NCBI GenBank assembly: GCA_018665385.1 | Contig: JABJDN010000023.1 | Span: forward strand, 1 to 7,128 | Direction: 5' to 3' | Length of the DNA: 7,128 bases | Source: Phycisphaerae bacterium | GTDB taxonomy: Bacteria; Planctomycetota; Phycisphaerae; Phycisphaerales; SM1A02 | Shown here: positions 6,349 through 7,128 of the stretch, piece after piece | Layout of the letters: every line of letters begins with the position of its first letter | Position numbering within the stretch: position 1 is the stretch's first letter | Notes under the pieces: model-generated | The model's database searches: none | What the model saw: the letters and a program-made list of their open reading frames with translations, nothing else | What the model was told of the DNA's origin: nothing | Translations under genes and position numbers: made by a program

Positions 6349-7004
6349 TAATTTTATTGCTTCTTGCAGGTTGCACTACGAATAAAAAAATTTTAGTGCT
6401 CTCTGAAACGGCAGGTTGGCGTCATGATTCGATTGAAACTGGCGTCGAAGCTGTGCAGAAAATTTGCAATGAAGAGGGGTGGGAGTTCACAGCAACAGAA
6501 GATTCATCCAAGCTCATTTCAGAGCAGTATGATTGCGTAGTATTTCTATCTACAACTGGCGATATTTTGAACGATGACGAGCAGGCTCATCTGAAGAATT
6601 TTGTAGAACATGGTGGTGGTTTCGTTGGGATTCACGCAGCGGCAAACACAGAAGAAGAATGGGATTGGTTTGCAGACACTCTGTTGGGTGCAACGTTTGT
6701 TCGGCATGATCCCGTAAAACCATTGGTTGTAGAAGTGGTCGACGAGTGTCATCTTTCAACGTCGCATTTGCCTTCAGAATGGCAACGAGTAGACGAATGG
6801 TACATTTACAACAGAATTCCAGAAAATGTGAAAGTTCTTTTGATGATTGAGGACAAAGATGGTCGCCGGCCAATTGCTTGGTGCAAGGCGGTAAAAGAAG
6901 GAAAAACCTTCTATACAGGCGGTGGGCACACAAAAGCAGCCTGGCAGGAGCCCTTGTTTCTTCAGCATGTCCAAGGCGGAATCGAATGGTCGATAACTCC
7001 GTAA
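6333..7004 (+). CDS. ThuA-like domain lipoprotein (trehalose-utilization family)
   Basis: The 223-residue protein begins with a short lipoprotein signal, lipobox LAGC with C14. A ThuA-like domain of glutamine-amidotransferase-like fold fills the rest. Signatures in order are ILVLSETAGWRHDSIETG (20-37), DCVVFLSTTGDILN (67-80), the GGGFVGIHAA turn (94-103), W110/W112 with LLGATFVRHDP (118-127), SHLPSEW (144-150), DEWY (154-157), RRPIAWC (178-184) and FYTGGGHT (193-200). ThuA was first linked to trehalose use together with the dehydrogenase ThuB, by way of 3-keto-trehalose. Here too a Gfo/Idh/MocA dehydrogenase lies immediately upstream, overlapping by 16 bases. The reaction catalysed by this family is not firmly known. 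The lipobox predicts a periplasmic, membrane-tethered protein. It is probably the last gene of the operon, though no clear terminator follows. Confidence 0.92.
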   Translation: MAKCLIILLLLAGCTTNKKILVLSETAGWRHDSIETGVEAVQKICNEEGWEFTATEDSSKLISEQYDCVVFLSTTGDILNDDEQAHLKNFVEHGGGFVGIHAAANTEEEWDWFADTLLGATFVRHDPVKPLVVEVVDECHLSTSHLPSEWQRVDEWYIYNRIPENVKVLLMIEDKDGRRPIAWCKAVKEGKTFYTGGGHTKAAWQEPLFLQHVQGGIEWSITP

Positions 7005-7051
7005 ACTAAGTTTTACGAATCTTATGGTAGAATGCCTTGTTCCGCTTTTAT

Positions 7052-7056
7052 AAAGG
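7052..7056 (+). promoter_or_regulatory. Ribosome binding site AAAGG for the gene at the right edge
   Basis: AAAGG lies seven bases before ATG 7064. It supports that start and shows that a new gene begins after a 59-base gap. Confidence 0.55.
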
Positions 7057-7063
7057 TTTATCT

Positions 7064-7128
7064 ATGTCATCAGATACACAAACTATTACTTTCGATTCAT
7101 TTGGGCTTGATAACGCGTTACTTCAAAC
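7064..7128 (+). CDS. Start of a probable DEAD-box RNA helicase (3' part beyond the window)
   Basis: Only 21 codons are present. After a short polar lead (MSSDTQT), the residues ITFDSFGLDNALLQ match the aromatic Q-motif lead-in of DEAD-box helicases, in which 'F..(L/F)GL...LL' precedes the Gly-(Y/F)...PTPIQ segment. If this is correct, the product is an ATP-dependent RNA-unwinding enzyme for ribosome assembly or cold adaptation, unrelated to the sugar genes. The diagnostic Q, P-loop and DEAD motifs all fall outside the window, so the call rests on this short match. Confidence 0.5.
   Translation, partial: MSSDTQTITFDSFGLDNALLQ

Noticed and set aside
6550..6933. 127-codon minus-strand ORF inside the ThuA-like gene
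   Set aside because: It is antisense to clear ThuA-like motifs, and its Cys/His/Leu-rich composition is typical of shadow frames.
7001..7016. Weak inverted repeat GTAAAC...GTTTTAC at the ThuA-like stop codon, as a possible terminator
   Set aside because: The stem is short, AT-rich and bulged, and no T-run follows it; it is not a credible intrinsic terminator.
7028..7033. TAGAAT as a -10 box for the helicase-like gene
   Set aside because: No -35-like hexamer is found at a suitable distance; the nearest candidate, TTTACG at 7012, is only ten bases away.

Overview
The window looks like part of a chromosome from a Gram-negative, probably aquatic bacterium of moderate GC. The suggestion rests on gene content: a CRTAC-type FG-GAP/UnbV lipoprotein with a TPR partner, a DUF1080 (3-keto-disaccharide hydrolase) lipoprotein, a sugar-phosphate isomerase/epimerase, a Gfo/Idh/MocA dehydrogenase and a ThuA-like lipoprotein. 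This mix is typical of Planctomycetota, Verrucomicrobiota and similar heterotrophs. Three lipobox signal peptides imply a double-membrane envelope. The phylum is an inference and is not proven by the sequence.

Layout. Bases 1-602 (minus strand) hold the N-terminal 200 residues of a PAPS-type sulfotransferase that runs off the left edge. Directly upstream on the same strand, 609-764 is a 51-codon ORF that resembles the first turn of a cupin-like/JmjC (Cupin_8) protein and stops six bases before the sulfotransferase start, in the same frame. A short divergent intergenic region follows. A tight plus-strand run of six genes then occupies about 833-7004: membrane-anchored TPR protein, CRTAC/UnbV lipoprotein (ATGA overlap), DUF1080 lipoprotein (19-base gap), TIM-barrel isomerase/epimerase (42-base gap filled by two inverted repeats), Gfo/Idh/MocA oxidoreductase (ATGA overlap) and ThuA-like lipoprotein (16-base overlap). 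The last 65 bases start a new plus-strand gene that looks like a DEAD-box RNA helicase.

How the genes may work together. The dehydrogenase, isomerase/epimerase, DUF1080 and ThuA families are all tied to the oxidation-first route of sugar breakdown. In that route a glycoside is oxidised at C3 of the sugar, cleaved as its 3-keto derivative and then epimerised or isomerised. Their contiguous arrangement supports a small glycoside or polyol degradation module. The TPR/CRTAC pair at the front of the same transcription unit would then be an envelope component, perhaps for substrate capture, but that link is inferred from co-orientation alone. The predicted locations do not fit one simple pathway: the hydrolase and ThuA proteins carry lipoprotein signals, while the dehydrogenase and epimerase carry none.
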